A stretch of 64,000 nt of DNA from Sutcliffiella horikoshii. GTDB taxonomy: Bacteria > Bacillota > Bacilli > Bacillales > Bacillaceae_I. Made by a program: the position numbers and the translations under genes. Shown piece after piece: positions 62,501 to 64,000 of the stretch. Position 1 is the stretch's first letter; each line of letters starts with the position of its first letter. The stretch is taken from NCBI RefSeq assembly GCF_002157855.1, contig NZ_CP020880.1, forward strand, positions 930,001 to 994,000, read 5' to 3'. Below the pieces are notes generated by a model. That model worked only from the letters and a program-made list of their open reading frames with translations, made no database searches and had not been told where the DNA came from.

Positions 62501-64000
62501 AAAAGTGTTCTGTCTCACGGTCACGGTCGATTGCTGGATTCGTTACAACCGCTACGCTTTCTTTTATAAAATCAGCGATATTGTTGCGGCCAGGATTCAT
62601 GGCAGCAAGCGGTACGTCATGACCAAGGGAACGGATCGGTTCTGCACCTTTTTCCGCCATCTGTTCGATTAACTGGATATGCTCCCGGTCCCAACCGAAA
62701 GCTGCGTAATGTCCGTTATGCACTTTTGCAAGTGGAGCGGTAGACACATAGGTATCAAGTTTTGGTGCATTCAGACGTTCAGCGAATCCTTCCACAGCAA
62801 ACTTCTCGTTCATACGCTGATAGACTTCTTCTTGATACGCATGATAGTCATACACTTTAATCGTATCGCCATCCCATTTCATCCCAACTTTTTCACCAGG
62901 AGAGAAAGGCTTCGGCTCTGCCGTGTATTCCGTTGTCGGAATGATACCCGGTTCTGACGAAAAATAATACGAAGTCTCTGTCTGAAGCATCCAAACTGGA
63001 CGAAGCCCGAGCGCATCTAGACTGAATACTGCTTCGTCTTTGTTACGGGAAATGATGCCTGCAGGACCTTGTGCAAAGTGGCCCCAAGTTTCACGTACAT
63101 ATGTGTAAAGGTCCTGTAAATGAGCAGGATAGCTTTTAATTTCATTGACAATCGGCGGGAAGACGATATCTAGTGCTTCAAAAAGCGTAAAACCGTCGCG
63201 AGAAATCAACGTATCAATCGTTCTATTTAAGTCCTGAGAATCACTTCCGCCATTAGTTAGTGGCACACCAATCATTGTTGCTTCATCACGTAGCTTAGCA
63301 ATCGTATTGATCTCACCGTTATGACCTAGGACGCTAAATGGTTGCACACGAAAAAAGTTAGATAGTGTATTGGTAGAATAGCGGTTATGCCCAAGCGTCA
63401 TAGCAGATGCAACAAGCGGGTTTGCCAAGTCATGATAGAATTTTGGCAAAATATCGCCGGCACCCATTACTTTGTAAACCGCATGGTAGTTCGATAGGGA
63501 TGCAACATGTACGTCATCATTTTTTTCGATCTCAATGGCAGCATGGAACAGGTGCGCTTGTGTGCACTCTTGTTTTTCTGAAACTAAAGCAATCTGCCAG
63601 AACACCGGATCTTGGATGATAGCAATCGGTCCTAATGCTTCAGAAGATGTCACGGTATCAGAAGCAAAAACTAGTTTAAGAGATGCTTTTTCTAAAATGC
63701 TTGTAATCTCGCTTTTCACTTGGTCCACATCAACATGGTGATTGATGAAGAAGTGACCGACTACAAAATCTTCGCGATCTACAAGGGAAGCGTCCTCGCC
63801 GACTTTCTCGAGTTTTTCTTTCCAAAGTGCACGGGGGATATCTATGTGAATGCCGACACCGTCGCCTTCACCGTTAATGAAACCGGCACGATGGTTCATT
63901 TTGACTAACGCATCTATACAGTCGTCGATATTTTTCTTTGTTGGGATTTTTTTCTTTTCAATAGCGGATACAATACCACATGCATCGTGTTCTGCGTTGT
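59568..64000 (-). CDS. gltB: Glutamate synthase large subunit (5' end outside window)
   Basis: About 1,477 codons are visible; the gene runs past the right edge. The visible N-terminus contains HDACGIVSAIEKK, whose Cys is the glutaminase nucleophile, followed by the amidotransferase domain. The FMN domain and the [3Fe-4S] motif CTTCRGCHLDTCHVG follow, then the C-terminal GXGXG beta helix (GGSIFVFKYKGK, GALVVQGNADARAGIRLSGA). It makes glutamate from 2-oxoglutarate and glutamine. The glutaminase region RAGFINGEGDGVGI differs from the usual GSDPNTGDGAG type, suggesting a separate subfamily. B. subtilis calls the large subunit GltA. Confidence 0.93.
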   Translation of the reverse strand, partial: NAEHDACGIVSAIEKKKIPTKKNIDDCIDALVKMNHRAGFINGEGDGVGIHIDIPRALWKEKLEKVGEDASLVDREDFVVGHFFINHHVDVDQVKSEITSILEKASLKLVFASDTVTSSEALGPIAIIQDPVFWQIALVSEKQECTQAHLFHAAIEIEKNDDVHVASLSNYHAVYKVMGAGDILPKFYHDLANPLVASAMTLGHNRYSTNTLSNFFRVQPFSVLGHNGEINTIAKLRDEATMIGVPLTNGGSDSQDLNRTIDTLISRDGFTLFEALDIVFPPIVNEIKSYPAHLQDLYTYVRETWGHFAQGPAGIISRNKDEAVFSLDALGLRPVWMLQTETSYYFSSEPGIIPTTEYTAEPKPFSPGEKVGMKWDGDTIKVYDYHAYQEEVYQRMNEKFAVEGFAERLNAPKLDTYVSTAPLAKVHNGHYAAFGWDREHIQLIEQMAEKGAEPIRSLGHDVPLAAMNPGRNNIADFIKESVAVVTNPAIDRDRETEHFSTRTVLGARPALQKEDLVPNGYTMELLSPLLVEGQVGMDCAAELGQPSYDQLVNQFQSQGLTYYVNATCGSDEDIPSALDRLKAEAVDAVKDGKTLLIIDDAQAHKDGQLWLDPHLVTAAINEELVQHQYRRKCALLLRSGAIRSLHDVMVAIGLGANAISPYLLFGTVSDETTKPVVNLFGALTKGMEKVISTIGIHELRGYGRLFSAIGLHKEVEEALGIVNFLGSDKLGFNFTKLKEDAAERAVDFEDEKARPGKSFHLFPRIWKAIGDVAKNGTYDDYREKLDEQETKNPITIRHLTDLKVSGKQPSKEKVNIGVGAHDLPFVIASMSFGSQNEIAFRAYAEAADKLNMVSLNGEGGEIKDMLGKYPKTRGQQVASGRFGVNAELLNSSNLLEIKIGQGAKPGEGGHLPGSKVTAKIAEARNATIGSDLISPSNNHDIYSIEDLAQMIAELKTANDQAKVAVKVPVVPNIGTIAVGIAKAGADIITISGFDGGTGAARIHALQYVGLPVEIGVKAAHNALIESGLRNKVEIWADGGIKSALDCMKVMLLGANRIGFGTLSMIAIGCTTCRGCHLDTCHVGIATQIESEAQAKDHGLRRFVPRQSDLAVQGLMNLFTAFGDELKSLTASLGFDNLQEIVGRSDLLEQTRGLESLDLSNLLHTLDVPQLAQKEVAASMEKEKLLVAAGAEYLDYQESDLHESRQYDAVTAEQRVLGSRVSCHRVRGRLDGSYLELPEVELRYNKGSIPGNGLGAYNSTGINIKVEGGAQDGIGKTAFGGSIFVFKYKGKDGKFYNGSVGKGFGYGAQKGALVVQGNADARAGIRLSGADMIIGGKITTPIPAIEHGNLGVNANIKGFAFEYMTNGRGLVLGDPGPWICAGMTGGAVYLRHQPEMGLTKEALQRRIAKGAKVNIEPLNAAGLKDVVELLSIYHQSLLDQHQLEEAAEIKQMLDNPANFFLQVNPVKEQADPAVSTE

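Noticed and set aside
59750-63908. Many plus-strand open frames opposite glutamate synthase
   Set aside because: They are antisense shadows of a long conserved gene and none has a ribosome site or recognisable protein family.

Overview
The window looks like the chromosome of a low-GC, endospore-forming Bacillaceae species (a Bacillus/Sutcliffiella-like relative of B. subtilis). Evidence: a tricistronic ger germination operon, the spore proteins SspK and SspE, Spo0M- and YfhD-type proteins, frequent TTG/GTG starts behind strong GGAGG sites, Fur, Rex, T-box and GlcT/RAT signals, and a block (yfhD-yfhE-yfhF-recX-yfhH-sspK-yfhJ-yfhP-mutY-yfhS-fabL-sspE-ygaB-ygaC-ygaD-ygaE) in the same order as in B. 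subtilis. No phage, plasmid, IS transposase or CRISPR array is seen.

Layout. 0-8 kb is accessory: the end of a siderophore-binding protein, fhuF, two paralogous DUF2268-like metalloproteases, lipoproteins, a broken alpha/beta hydrolase and two tandem arrays with an exact 52-bp period. 8-12.5 kb has an ECF sigma/anti-sigma pair, a YhcEFG-like ABC module with its GntR regulator, and glcT. 12.5-14.8 kb is ptsG behind a GlcT-controlled RAT/terminator. 15-17.2 kb is the Fur-controlled ykuN-ykuO-ykuP operon followed by a tiny fbpB-like gene. 17.2-25 kb has the ger operon, a short Spo0M protein, a permease and an amidase. 25-31 kb has a divergent VWA/helical-domain pair, a SWIM-SNF2 helicase, a PD-(D/E)XK-like protein and a YdjM-like membrane protein. 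31.4-36.4 kb carries a hybrid kinase, a CheR-type methyltransferase and a response-regulator phosphatase that match the RsbK-RsbM-RsbY sigma-B module of the B. cereus group, with a textbook sigma-B promoter in front of rsbY. 37-42.5 kb has a HisK_N-type kinase, a T-box-controlled NhaC-type antiporter and a gluconokinase-like FGGY kinase. 42.9 kb is a DoxX protein behind two Rex boxes. 43.9-59.1 kb is the conserved yfhD-ygaE block, with a GNAT/amidohydrolase insertion, and 59.6-64 kb is glutamate synthase, cut by the window edge.

The most unusual content is between genes. Five intergenic arrays repeat with periods of about 21 bp (three arrays, unrelated sequences) or exactly 52 bp (two arrays). 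Both periods are near whole numbers of DNA helical turns. A separate dispersed element of 120-190 bp with inverted ends occurs five times, each time next to the 3' end of a gene. One copy is bracketed by a duplicated transcription terminator. A tRNA-like fold with a competing hairpin precedes the GNAT gene at 45.3 kb. All assignments rest on reading the sequence and on family knowledge; no searches were run.
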